Positions 36,248 to 48,005 of a DNA stretch of 64,000 nt are shown in pieces. The DNA lies in NCBI GenBank assembly GCA_958298945.1, contig OY282605.1:33706811-33770810 (forward strand). Reading direction: 5' to 3'. The position numbers and the translations under genes were made by a program. The notes under the pieces are model-generated. The model did not search any database. It was not told the DNA's origin and worked only from the letters and a program-made list of their open reading frames with translations. Every line of letters begins with the position of its first letter. Position 1 is the first letter of the stretch. This stretch comes from Atherix ibis. Taxonomy: Eukaryota > Arthropoda > Insecta > Diptera > Athericidae.

Positions 36248-38780
36248 AATGTAAATGCTGTTGGAGTAACAAATGTAAATGTTGTTGGTGGGTTTAAGTT
36301 TTATTAAATGAAAGTTTCCTGTAAAAGTTAAAAGGTTATCTTATTTAAATAAATAAAAATTTTATTAGAACTTTTTTAGACAGCAAACTAAGAATTTCGT
36401 TCCGAGCAGGGTTCCTCCCATTGTGGATCTCCTAGATTCAAAAATTTCATTTCCAAGTCCGCTTTTTAACCAAATCAAACGTACTAACATGCTCCACAAA
36501 ATGGAACTAACTCTTATTATTCCACGCTACTGAAAACAGACCAGCTTCATTTAAGAAACTGGTAACGTCCACTCACAGGCTATGAAAACAGCCCCTGAAG
36601 ACAAAGGATTTGTTAAAAGAAGCTTTTATTAAAAATTTCATTCTATTAAATAAAATAAACTTTAATTAACTGGCTCAGATAAGAAGTTCTAAAAAATCGA
36701 GAGGAAAAAAGAAAACATGACAAGGATTTTGTCTATTTATTTTTTATGCAAATTTGAAGAGAGAATATGAGCAATAAAAATTGGAAAGAGAACAATGTGA
36801 AATAATAAATTTTCTCTTAAATTTATTGATTTTTCTAAGGTGTGAATATGTTTTGTTGAGTAATCATATCTGAGAAATTACCTACTGTATGTGCACTGGT
36901 ATTTTTGAATTTGAAATGGGGAAAAGTTACCTTTACAATACGGGAGCAGATAGTGGAGAAAAGTTAGTAAATTTTTTTACAGCTTCCTGAATGAATAAAT
37001 TACCAACGATAATATGTAAATTTTCTGATCAAGTAATGATAAAGTATCGAAATTTTTCCCATAATTATAATCTAAATGAAAATTTATGCTGTGATGCGTT
37101 TTTATTAGCGTAAATGGAACGATCCTTTTTTTGTTGTTGGTAGAATTGCCGAAAGACGAGCATTTGTACTAAATTGAAACTTCGACGATATGAAAGTTGA
37201 TTTCGCACCAAAAAGCACAGCCGATGTGGGTGTACTCGCAAATGCTACGATGATGAAAAAAGCCACAACATCCAAAGCCAAAAATATTCATAAATATTTA
37301 TTTCAGGTATATGTTATTTAATTTGATTATTCAGAGCATGTTCTACTAAATGCGTGTTCAAATATCTTCTTTATCAACAAAAAAAAGAAGAAAAATATAT
37401 TTATTCGTTGCCACCCCTGGGTAGTGGGCTTCATTTTATCTGCCTATCCCCATACTCCTTAAAATTGTTATATTTCAATACTGAATAGGCTGGGATTTTT
37501 ATTAAAAAGAACTTTTTATTTATTTATTTTTGTTTTTTTTTTTTGAAATCATAGGTAAAAAGTTAAAAAAATTGGATATGCTTAATGGAAAATGTAGACA
37601 TAAACTTTCATCTCATTCGAAATCGATACGAAAACTCATATGCCATTAATAAATATCAAACCTTTCATAATATCCTTTATTCTCCTTTTCCTATTTATTT
37701 TTTTTTTACTAAAATTTTAGTCAATCACCATTATGCTTATATATAATAAGAGTTTACCCAAAAATATCTATTCAATTAATTTGAAATGAGATGGGAATTT
37801 TCATGAATTTTCATTATTTAAATTTGTCCCAAAAATATGGTAAAAAAATAGGCGTAGAAAATTTATAAAAAGTTTAATATCCTAATTGCTGTGGGTGGAG
37901 GTGAAATTCAGATATTGTATTTGTAGGTTTATTAGGAATTATTAAATATTTTAACTCGCTTACCGAGTGTGTATTTTCATTTAACTTTATTTTAAAATTT
38001 AAAAATTATATTTTATTGATTAACTAAAGAAAAACTATTGTATAATAGTTCCAATTTTCTTTTATATCAATTTTTAATAACTTTAAATTAATAAAATACA
38101 AAAAAAAAATTTAAATTAATATTTTGCAGTTATTGAAAATTAATATTAAAGGGTTAATTGGTCTTATTAACGGAGACAAATTTAATATCAATTTGCATTT
38201 CGGAAAGTAAATATAAATAAAGCATACTTTGAGTTCAAAGTTTGATAAACAATTTTATTAATTATATTGTCAAAATTATGTCATTATTAATAAATAAATA
38301 ATTGCAATAATACTTCTTGCATGACCTGCTTATTTTGAGGTGCAATAATTTCGCACTCTAATTCGGCCCATACTAGGTGGATATTGGATTTTAAATGCAT
38401 TAACGTTTTTAAAAATTACTTGCATGAATATAATTTATTATATAGTCTAATAAAAAACAGATCCATTAGTTTTAAATCGCCTGATCTTAAAAGTCAATTT
38501 AGTTTAGCGAATCTTGAAATTTCTAGTCCTTGGATCTTTTCGAGCAAAATAAAGCCAATATTTTTCAGGTTGTATTGCGTGTGACATTATTTGATTGAAA
38601 TTATAATTAATCTAGATTAAAATCTTTAGTTATATATCAATCTGTAGGGTTATAGCACTCAAAAGAAATACTGACACATTAAAAAGTCATATTTTCCAGA
38701 TACAATGGCATTTTTACAGTCAATTATGGATTTTTTGAGCCACATAGACAGTAATTTTATTAAAAATACCAAAAGTTTAA
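36248..38780. other. AT-rich intergenic DNA, nothing recognised
   Basis: No supported gene. At the left edge TAACAAATGTAAATG is duplicated (near 36.24 and 36.27 kb). The rest is plain AT-rich sequence. Confidence 0.5.
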
Positions 38781-39182
38781 TAAAAAAGATATTTTTCTCT
38801 CAGAGGTTAGCATTAGGAGATCATCTTCATGAGGTCTAACCAGTTTTTATTGTATGCCGACGACATCGACATAATGTGTCCATTCATCACATTAATGTGG
38901 GTTCAGCTCTAGGACAAGACTTCATCAGAACTGAGCCAGTGTCGAAAAATGTGCAGCTGCATATAATAAAGTTTTTTTTCTTCTGTTATACTAAGGTGAA
39001 AATTGGCGAAAGTCAAAATGTGGATCTTTAAGCCGCTAAACCTACTTTACTTGGTCAAATTTCTAAATCTCCCCACAGAACCACCGTCAGGCATTACTTC
39101 GTAAGCCAGGGTTTGATCGAAATCAAGACTCTGGTTAATTATTACTATCGTTTTCTTACACATCAGGGTTGTTACATTCTCC
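38781..39182 (+). mobile_element. RTE-like LINE, left part (interrupted)
   Basis: The plus strand shows QRLALGDHL, a diverged RGLRQGDxLS motif, near 38.80 kb. QFLLYADDIDIMC follows at 38,841-38,879 with the YADD catalytic box intact. YADDIDI is characteristic of RTE-type insect retrotransposons. The element is cut at 39,182 by a younger LINE, and its right part resumes at 40,624. It is strongly decayed. Confidence 0.75.
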
Positions 39183-39196
39183 GGTATCAGGGGTTC
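39183..39196. repeat. Target-site duplication, left copy
   Basis: GGTATCAGGGGTTC directly precedes the T-run (tail) of the inserted LINE and is repeated at 40,610-40,623. Confidence 0.9.
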
Positions 39197-40609
39197 TTTT
39201 TTTTTTTTTTTTAAGATTACTGAGGTACAGGGGGAAACCATCAAAAGGTACTCGACTGGGAGGCCTTCTACCGGGATTTTTACCTCGCTAAAACCTAACC
39301 TGTGCCTCTACCCTTGCTCCCTGAACGATGGTTCCCCGGCGGCACTCTTTGTAAATACTACTTCGCCGGGGTGTTCTTATAATATTTTACTATTCATTAT
39401 ATTTTACTGCTGTCCCGATATTATGACGCCTCGCAGCCTATTCTTCGTACGTGGTTCGAAGCTCCTTGATTAAAGATTCCGCGTACCGTGCAACTCTGTT
39501 CCAAGCCGATTGGCTCTTCAGCATGCACTCCAATATGTTTTCTGGACTAATGGAACGGTCCAGATTTTTCTCCAGATCTGCCCGTGTCTCCTGGAAGAAC
39601 ACGTGTTCTGCAAAAGATGCACTGGAAGAACACGTGTTCTGCATCTTCCAGCACATCGTTGCAACGATGACAGTTTGGGGAGTCTGTTCTCTTGAATCTG
39701 TCTAAGTATGCCCGAAAGCATCCATGTCCAGTCAAGAGTTGGGTGATGTAATACCCGACTTCCCCCGTGCAGACGAGTGACCCATTTGGTGACATCTGGC
39801 ATCAGCCGATGGGTCCACCGACCCTTCGTTGAGCTGTCCCATCTTTCTTGCCAGAGGCAAAGACTATCGGGTCTCTCCTCTTCACAGAGGACCTTTCGCC
39901 GCTCTTCCTTCTTCCTACGATATTGGCGTTCTTGCTCTCCTGCGAGGATGTCGATGGGTAGGCATGATGCCACGAGGTTGACCGCATCGTGTGGTACCGT
40001 TCGGTATGCTGACGCCACTCTGATCGCAGGACTGATGATATTATCTTGCGGTATGTTGTTAGCTCTAGCGATTTCGCCCACACTGGTGCTCCGTATAGCA
40101 GGACGGAGGTAACTACAGTTGCCAGTAGTCGTCTTCAAATCCGCCTGGGGCCTCCGATATCGGGCATTATCCGCGAAAGCGCACCCTGTACTGCTGATGC
40201 CTTCTTGCTGGCGCTGGAGATGTGCTTTTTGTAGTTGAGTCTGGCATCCAAAACCACTCCTAGATACCTTATGTAGGGTAGCGACTGGATATCGTGGTCG
40301 CCCACTCTTATGGTAATGGTCTCCATTTTCTTCCGGCTACTCACAAGGAGTGCCTCGGTCTTATGTTCCGCCAATGGCAGGTCTGCCGATGTCATCCACT
40401 GTCTTATCCCCCGGATGGTGGTGGAGAATGCGACTTCCAGATCCTCCAGGTGTTTGGCTACAAGGACAACCGCTACGTCGTCCACCAAGGCCATGAGCGT
40501 TGTGTTCGTCGGTAATTCCAGATGGAGTAGGCCGTCGTACATGACGTTACACAATAGTGGCCCCAGGACAGAGTCCTGAGTTACCCCACCCGTGACCTCA
40601 TACTCCGCT
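39197..40609 (-). mobile_element. R1-like LINE insertion, 5'-truncated
   Basis: The insertion is in minus orientation. Its A-tail appears as a run of 16 T at 39,197-39,212, and its truncated 5' end is at 40,609, with a 14-bp target duplication on both sides. From right to left it encodes GGVTQDSVLGPLLCNVMYDG (usually GVPQGSVLGP), then ALVDDVAVVLVA, a mutated ADD box (Ala to Val, so VDD). It continues with RYLGVVLDARLNYKKHI, LSRIMPDIGGPRR and the C-terminal ASAYRTVPHDAVNLVASC. The final CHRC-x-NDVLEDAEHVFFQC looks like the terminal Cys-His motif of R1-type elements. A 22-bp direct repeat with period 31 (39,591 and 39,622) shifts the frame within this last block. It is much less AT-rich than the neighbourhood and therefore probably young. 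Confidence 0.9.
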
Positions 40610-40623
40610 GGTATCAGGGGTTC
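40610..40623. repeat. Target-site duplication, right copy
   Basis: GGTATCAGGGGTTC is identical to 39,183-39,196 and marks the 5' junction of the inserted LINE. Confidence 0.9.
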
Positions 40624-41160
40624 GCCAGCGCCCTTATGAGCCTCTTCCCTTCAAAGAAATCGGGCGCACTAAATAAGAAATCGGGCGCACTTAATAAACA
40701 AGTTTTTCGGTATTCCACCATCCCGTCTCAGGTAGGGTATATTGGGCTAGAATCCAATTTAAAGTGGAATTGGGATCCACCGCCGAGATGAAACGGTGAG
40801 TCAGAAAAAATTCTGACTATAACAACAAAGCTACTGCTGTAAAGGATACTAGTCTAGCCAGACCTTGGTTCCCCAGAGAAAAAATGTCCTTTAACAAATA
40901 TTTGGCATCTTACATGACAAAGGTGGATAAAATTAAGCTCAATAGTTTGCGGTGGGCTGGACACAAAATCCGTATGGATGAGGAAGATCCTATCCGGAGA
41001 GTCTGCAGTGATTCTTTTTATGATCCTACAAGACGAGGTAGGCCCGGACGACAAAAATATGCTGAGAGTTGATTCAACAGGCCCACACCGGACACCCGGT
41101 TGTAGCGGCGTTTAAGATAATGACAGTTTCAGGCTTTTCGAAGCCTAACAAATAAAAGTC
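40624..41160 (+). mobile_element. RTE-like LINE, right part
   Basis: The plus strand encodes LNSLRWAGHKIRMDEEDPIR at about 40.94-41.00 kb and a tail with TRRGRPGRQKYAES. These match the RLRWLGHVxRM and RRGRGRP motifs found near the C-terminus of RTE-like insect retrotransposons. It continues the element interrupted at 39,182. Part of the region between is missing or unreadable. Confidence 0.75.
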
Positions 41161-43797
41161 CAACAGCGTCTAATCTTCGCAATCTTAAAAGCCAGTTGAC
41201 ATCACCAAATCTTAAAATTACTCGTCCTGAAAACTTTTTGTACAAAAATGTAAAAAATTATTGTATTGTGTAGTAAGAGTTAGGTTATTTTGCTTATTTA
41301 CTTAACCACCGGACAAGAAATAAGCCTTAATACTAGAGAAATTATTTAAAAAAAAAAACAATATTCAATATGCAATAATTTTATAAAATGGCAAATTTTT
41401 ATGTAAATAAATTTTATCTGAAATTAGTTAAATTATGCAGAATTTTTAAATAACTTTGCCATATTTATCCAAATTACAGAATGGATATACTCTCTTAATA
41501 ATCTGTAATCTTCTGTTAATTTCAAAATAATTTTTATCCTCAATTTCTAGGCAATTACAATATAAAAAAGAACTTAACTTTTTCTTTTAAAAACTTAAAG
41601 GAATCAATAAGTTTAAGAAGGTTTTGGTCAAAAGAAAACAATTCAATTTAATTTACATTCTACTTCAATAAGAAAAAAAAACCTAAAGTAAGTGAATCAA
41701 AGTTTTTTACAATATTTTTTTTTCTCAAATTCAATTCACTTTTTTTCTATCTTAACAAATGATGCATTGAAAAAAAAAATTCACTTCCCTTCGTTTATTG
41801 TGATAAGCATTTAAGGATATCGACTTTTAAAAGCCGAACGGCCAGTATGTTAAATTGTGAAGTTGCAAGTCAAAAAGCTTTTAAAAAAATATTGCCACCT
41901 CATTAACGTTGAATAAGAAATATTGTAAAATGCATTATCATCGGATTTTTTTACTCCAGATAAATCCCTTAATCCTGTGTTCTAGAAAGTTTCCAAGTGT
42001 CGGAGACGTTGATTCAGTGTACGCAATAGCCAGCGTGTCAAGTGTTCATAAATCATTTTTGTTTGGACGATGAGAACAAGCTCATCATTAATATTTTTTT
42101 CTTCTCCATTTTTTAATATTCCTGTAATCGAAGTGCTTAAAGAATAAGTAATTTTTAGGAATGTATCCCCTTTGAGTTTAATATAAAAATTCTATAAAGT
42201 TCGATTTTTTGAAAAAAGGACATGCAAACCGACCATAGATAGGGTGAACAATTGACAAAGAAAAATCGGCGGTAATGAAGAAAAAAAACAATTAATTATA
42301 GGCGAAACTAAATTTATATTTAGTTAAAAATATTTATGGCGAAAATATTGTAGTTAAAGGCAAAAAATCCAGTAATTTTTACTATTAGCATAATTAATCT
42401 TTGGTGGCAACTAGTTTTGTTCTAAGGCCATAAAACGGAGTTTATTTAAAAATAAATTATCATTACTGGATACTGACTACCAACTGCTCTGTAGTCTACG
42501 AATGGTTACAGATAATCGCTTCTTATTTCCTGAGAGAATATCTACTTTGACTAAAATGTTATTTTTGCCACGGCATCTAAATGTCACTGAAGTAAGATAA
42601 TATTGCTAGAAATCAGAATATGACCTTTGAACGGTATGCTTTTTTTATCGCTATACCTTCCCCGCCCTCTCCACAAATCCTTTATTACGAACAACACTTT
42701 AGAACTTCCAGTTCCGAATGGAGATTTTCATTTAGTCAAGATTGACTATTATTTACTTGAATACGGGAAGAAATCGTTACCAGCATCAACGTCAGGATCA
42801 GTAGCATCCTTGCCATTAAATTTCTTTAGTTAGACTGTCCGATAGTCACGTACCTTTGTGCAAGTCAAGAAAAAGGACATTAACAGTGGAGGCAATTAAT
42901 TTTGTTTCATTGCATTTCAAGTTTTCTTTCGTATGAGATCCTGAAATTCTGGGATTTATTTTGCGTGGTAAAAAAAAAAATACAGCCAAACGCAATGGTT
43001 GGGGTTTGGTAAAAATGGCAAAAAAATTGCAGATGTTGCGGTAAAAACAGGTCATTATTGTCTCAACAAATTAAGTCATTAAGGAACAACGGGTATTCGT
43101 TGAGCAACCAAGGATATTATTTACAGAACACTTACAAGAAATGAATCGTCTTTCGTACTTTATTGCTCTTAAAATACTTTTACGTTTTTATACTCTGTAT
43201 TTACAGCATTTTTTGTTGTTGTAAAGACTGTTAAAGGTACACCGAAATGGCCTTCATTTATTATTAAGCTTTTTCTAGACTAAATACAATAAAGGGAAAT
43301 AGTAGAAAAAAATACTCAAAATTATTTTCTAGAATCATTAAATAATGGAAATTATTTTGTAATTAGTTTTTTTCTTCTCATTTCTTAATCACATTCGTAT
43401 TTAAGTGGGGTTACGTGCTAAAATAATCTTTTCGTCTATAAATAAACACTTTTTAATATAGAAAATTGCAAAAAAAAGGAGAATTAAAAAAATATAAATA
43501 CTAATTCATATTTATTAGAAATGTTTTTTTAAATGAGACGATAATGAGAGTGGCTAATACTAAGAGTAGCTTTTACGTTAGCCCCTCCTAGACCTCATCA
43601 AGTAGATACGCGATCCTCTAGACTATGGTAAGTGTAATTGTGTTTTCGTAGTGAGTTACAAAATATGGAAAAGTGAAATTTTGATTTTTTTCACGGGTCT
43701 GAGTTACGAAAAGTTTCAATAATCCTTTGGAGAATATTCCTTATTGAAAGCACCAATAATATCAATTTTGGTATCATAGATATTTTTTGTTGGTGGA
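41161..43797. other. AT-rich intergenic DNA, nothing recognised
   Basis: No supported gene, repeat array or transposon domain. Confidence 0.5.
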
Positions 43798-43910
43798 CCT
43801 AGAAGCAGTAAAAGATAAACTGTGCTCAGGAAGACCTTTGAGCTGATAAAAGTGTAGCTCTTGTGAGGTCAAAGTGTCGATTAATGTTGAAACTGGTGAG
43901 TATTCCTTGA
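43798..43910 (+). pseudogene. Mariner transposase helix-turn-helix relic
   Basis: In one plus-strand frame DLEAVKDKLCSGRPLS resembles the xxVEDxxRSGRPS linker of mariner transposases. After a frameshift VALVRSKCRLMLKL resembles the following VxxLVRSDRRLT block. The order is correct, so this is likely a relic of the same kind as at 12.52 kb. Nothing else of the element is recognised. Confidence 0.5.
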
Positions 43911-45160
43911 AAATCTCCCAGCTTTCCAGTCTCTACTATTCACCTAATTTAAGTTTGTAACAAAAATATACAAGATAAAAAATAACACATGGCAAGACGT
44001 CACCGATTCTAGTTAAAGTCAAAAGTTCCGCCGATGAATGTATTCCACAAAGAGAACTTGATGTATAAAATTAAAATAAAACTTATGCAAGTCTCAACAC
44101 TTTTCTATCACACCCCTGTATGCTCAAGAAAACGGCATAAAAAATATTAGATTTTATAAAAGTAAATTTCTTTTATTCAAGGCCCGATTAATCAAAGAAC
44201 TGAAGAAAATAAGTTTTTTGATTAATCGTACTTTGAACGGACTAATTTATTATTGTACAATAAAATTACCTCGACCCCATTTTTTGAAAATTAATTAATA
44301 TTATTAAGAATTTATAATACCCATATAATATCTTTAAAATAAAACAACAGAAAAATAAAAAGAATAATGTAAAAAGGATAAATTTTGTAGGATTTATCCA
44401 CATAGGCCTACCCAATCGATCTGCACAGGTTAAAACTGAACTTATAAAAATTTCCCCTATTTGGGTTCATGTCCTCATATAAAATTGTTCACTACCTTTA
44501 AGACCTTATTTATTACAGATCGAAAAATTCTTCCCTAATTTTTTTTATAAAAAAGAAAAATTTAAAATTATTTTTGTATATTTTCTTGAGTATAAATTTT
44601 TTTCTTTGGAATTTACTAAGTGAAGGAAAAGGAAGATTTTTACAGACGCATTTCCTAGATTGCGAATCTTCCAAAAGAATTGTGCTTTTTATATCTCAGG
44701 TCAAACTGCGTTTTTTTTTAAAGTTATACTTTTTTAGCATTTTTGTTAATAAATAATTCAAAAATTTTATAACTTTGAATTGGCAATACTTAATTTTTTC
44801 TAATAACTGACTTTTCAGTCATGTTTACTAGTAAACTTTACTTAATTTGATGATAAATTCGAAAACTTTGAGTATTTTGAAAATAATTAAACTATTTAAA
44901 AATAATTTGCTATATTTTGTAAGTTTATTAAAAGCAGAAAAGATTTTTATTTTAAATAAATTGTTAAGCTTTCCCGACAGCAAGTGTGGTTCAGTTGTTC
45001 TAAGTCTCAAAAAGTGCGTCGCGCTTTGGTAGACCAACTGTGTGAAAGGCCTAGGAAATTATGAAAACAATTTAAAAAAGTTCAATTCCTGATAAGAAAC
45101 TTTGATTTAAAAATAAAGTATTGACAAAACGAAAAAAATTACAGTTTAGGATTATTAAAA
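43911..45160. other. AT-rich intergenic DNA, nothing recognised
   Basis: No supported gene. The right part probably includes the 5' end of the DD41D element that starts coding at 45,161, but I found no clear terminal repeat. Confidence 0.45.
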
Positions 45161-45830
45161 ATGGACCGCTACACGAGAGAACAACACGTTTTTATTTTTG
45201 AGTAAAATTTTCAAAAGAATTAAGGTTTGGCAGTTACAGTTTGCAATTTTCATACTAAATATGGTTGGAATAGTGATTTAACTTCATCAACTGTAAAGAT
45301 ATTAATTAGAAAATTTAGGGATACTGGATCAATTAGTGATCTTAAACACTCTGGTCGTCCTTCAAAAAGTCGAAGCAGTTTGTGAGAGTGTTGCTGCGAG
45401 TCCGGGATTATCAATTCGGCGTCGTGGTCATGAATTGACAATTTCGAAAAGTTTTTTACAGAGTCTTATTACGAAGGATTGACATCCTTATGCTTACAAA
45501 GATCAATTGACTCAATAACTGGAGCCTAATAATCACACACAGCGAATGTAGATCATTGAACAACAATAAAATTTTAGAGCAAAATCATCTTCAGCGATGT
45601 GGCTGATTTTCGTCCTGATGTTTTGGCTAATCGACAAAATTGTTGCATTTGGGGTTCAGAAAATCCACGAGTGATTGTTGAATAATATACAATTGAACAA
45701 CTCACTATGCAATCCAGCATTTTGTAACTAAATTGCAAGATGTGGATATGGACGACATGTGGTTTCAACAAGACATGCACTGCGTTTTCTATCAAAATTA
45801 CTTCTTGCGTGAATTTTGGGGCATCCTATA
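45161..45830 (+). pseudogene. Second DD41D transposase relic, truncated
   Basis: Coding begins with MDRYTREQHVFIFE at 45,161, followed by FHTKYGWNSDLTSSTVKILI and KFRDTGSISDLKHSGRPSKS (helix-turn-helix half). SKIIFSDVADFRPD near 45.59 kb holds the first Asp, but its Glu neighbour is changed. NRQNCCIWGSENPRVIVE and DVDMDDMWFQQDMHC near 45.75 kb follow, the last around the second Asp. The block with the third Asp is absent. Stops and frameshifts are frequent. The sequence differs enough from the DD41D copy at 13.3 kb to be a separate lineage of the same group. A mariner inserted 75 bases further right. Confidence 0.85.
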
Positions 45831-45906
45831 CAAATGAGGATAAAACCAAATACGAGTATATGATTTTCTCAAGGAATAAGAAATGTTTACACCGACTAGA
45901 AACATA

Positions 45907-47203
45907 CGAGGGTCATTCAACAAGTACTTAGCCTCACCGCCCGATGGAACTGCTGTCACAAATTTTGGAAATTTACCATCGTGCAGTACATTCTTTTAGT
46001 AGCCTACTGTCAAAGTTTCAGTCGGTTCCCTTTATTAGTTTTGTTTTGAGAGCCTTTGAAAGCGAGCGTGTCTGTCGGTTGCACAAAAATGGCAAAAGAA
46101 CAATATCGTTCGGTGATTAGATTCTTGTTTTTGGAAGGGAAAACGCGCAGCGAAATCAAAGATCGCTTGGATGCTGTGTATGGTGACTCTTCTTCTTCGA
46201 TGGCGACCGTCAAGAATTGGTTCAACGAGTTTGTTCGTGGCCGCACGTCGGTTTTTGATGAGCCACGCCCAGGTGCCCCGAAAACGGCTGCTACGGAGGA
46301 AAACGTTAAAAAAGTCCACGATCTCGTGTTGGCAGACCGTCGATTGAAGGTTTACGAGATAGCTGAGACTATGGGCATCGCAGTAGGAACGGTGCATCAT
46401 ATTCTACACGAAGAACTGGGCATGAGAAAGCTGTCGGCGCGATGGGTGCCGCGTTTGCTTACACCGGAAAACAAACGCAACCGTGAGACCACATCGGCGA
46501 CGTGTTTGGTGCTGTTTCAGCGCAATCCAGCGGAGTTCTTGCGTCATTTCGTGACCGTCGACGAAACATAGATTCACTGGTACACACCAGAGACCAAGGA
46601 ACAGTCGAAACAGTGGACTTCACCCGGCGAACGTGCTCCGAAGAAGGCGAAGACTGTTCGATCGGCCGGAAAGGTGATGCCCACCGTTTTCTGGGATTCA
46701 CAAGGTGTTATCCACATCGATTACCTCGAGAAGGGTAAGACAATCACGGGGCGCTTTTATGCTGACTTATTGGGCCGATTTGACGTCGAATTGAAGAAAA
46801 AGCGGCCCCGCTTTGCGAAGAAAAAAGTGCTGTTCCACCACGACAACGCGCCGGCTCACACCTCCGCCGTCGCCATGGCCAAATTGGCCGAATTGCGCTA
46901 CGAATTGCTGCCCCATCTATCGTACTCTCCAGATTTGGCCCCCTGTGACTACTTTTTGTTTCCAAACCTGAAAAAATCACTCGCCGGGAATAGATTTGGA
47001 TCGAATGAGGAGGTTATCGTCGCCACGGAGGCCTATTTTGCTTCCCTCAAAAAAATGTATTTTTTGGACGGGTTAAAAAAGTTAGAGCATCGCTTGGCCA
47101 AGTGTACCGAGCTTGAAAGAGATTATGTGGAAAAATAAATTGCCACCTTTTTTAAAATTTTCGTTTTTCTTTTGTAGGCTAAGTACTTGTTGAATGAACT
47201 TCG
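45907..47203 (+). mobile_element. Full-length mariner (DD34D), one stop from intact
   Basis: The 1,297-bp element is flanked by TA (45,905-45,906 and 47,204-47,205). It has 28-bp terminal inverted repeats (45,907-45,934 and 47,176-47,203) with two mismatches and the core TTCAACAAGTACTTAGCCT. Its length, terminal repeats and target site are those of a complete mariner. It is markedly GC-richer than the host DNA and shows no indels, so it is the youngest mariner in the window. Confidence 0.97.
46089..47138 (+). pseudogene. Mariner transposase with a single premature stop
   Basis: The frame of 349 codons starts at MAKEQYRSV and ends with LERDYVEK before TAA. Residues 1-115 form the paired-type helix-turn-helix DNA-binding region. 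WVPRLLTPENKR follows near residue 120-130. The catalytic residues are Asp158 (FVTVDET), Asp252 (LFHHDNAPAH) and Asp287 (SPDLAPCDYFLF). There are 34 residues between the last two, so the family is DD34D. The only lesion is TAG at 46,569-46,571 (codon 161), where relatives have Trp right after DET; one G to A change explains it. An in-frame ATG at 46,056 would add 11 residues, but the usual mariner start fits 46,089. Length matches the usual 340-350. Relation to the vertumnana or irritans groups is likely but not settled. Confidence 0.95.
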
Positions 47204-47205
47204 TA

Positions 47206-47487
47206 TGTCACAATAGATAAATAATACTTTGAGATTGAGGTTGCTAAGAGGTTTATTTTTTTAGGGTATTTAATAGACTCCAAAAATGAAATCAGTGTGG
47301 TGATAAAGTAAAGGATTGTATCTGGCAACAGAGCCTAATATAGCTCGAGTAAACTATTTTAGAGAAAAATAATTTCATAAAACCTTAATAATGCTGACTT
47401 TAATTTTGCTTCAAAATATTATCGACTACTGCGTAGTGATGAAGCTGCTCTTGGTAATTTTTAAAGAAAAGACTTTGGCAAGACCTA
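47206..47487. other. Spacer between two mariners
   Basis: AT-rich sequence without recognisable features. Confidence 0.5.
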
Positions 47488-48005
47488 CACAGTGTTTCCC
47501 CAAAATAACCGAACTTTTTGGATATAAAATAAAATACACATTATATTATCTTTGAAAGTTATTATTTATTCAAAATAGATAATAAAGTTTGGAATTATCA
47601 TTTTTTTATGTCATTTGTAGGAATGTTCTTCAGGACCTCGGTTACGGCTGCTTGAATGGCTGAGATATCATCATAAAATGCTCCTTTCATCTTGGTTTTC
47701 AGTTTTGGAAATAGAAAATAGTCACATTGTGGTAGATCAGGCGAATACGGAGGAGGGTGGTTGATGAGACAAATCCGTTTTTTCATCAAAAATTCGTTCA
47801 CTTTTTTGGTCTTGTGAGGTGACGCATTATCGTGTAATAAAAACAGCTGTTTTCCTGCTTGATATTCATGTCTAACACGACCAATCCTTTTCAACAAACT
47901 ATCTAAAATGCCTAAATAGTATTCTCCATTAACAGTTTGACCTTCTGGAACAAATTCATTGTGGACAATACCCTTCGAATCATAAAAAGTAATCAACATT
48001 GTCTT
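47488..48005 (-). mobile_element. Mariner, C-terminal part (split by a LINE)
   Basis: The left end starts after TA at 47,486-47,487 with CACAGTGTTTCCCC. On the minus strand the transposase continues from the LINE junction with TMLITFYDSKGIVHNEFVPE, GQTVNGEYYLG, then LFLLHDNASPHKTKKVNEFL with the second catalytic Asp. PPPYSPDLPQCDYFLFPKLK carries the third. It ends early at NIPTNDIKK before a stop, missing about 25 usual C-terminal residues. The ATG-containing frame that extends to 48,041 reads into LINE sequence and is not the real N-terminus. The part with the first Asp lies at 50,400-50,636. Confidence 0.93.
47996..48005. repeat. Target-site duplication of the LINE, left copy
   Basis: ACATTGTCTT stands at the 5' junction of the LINE and is repeated at 50,390-50,399. 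The duplicated bases belong to the mariner transposase frame. Confidence 0.92.

Noticed and set aside
39451..40579. Several plus-strand frames of 60-111 codons
   Set aside because: They are antisense to the minus-strand R1-like LINE, which has recognisable reverse-transcriptase motifs.
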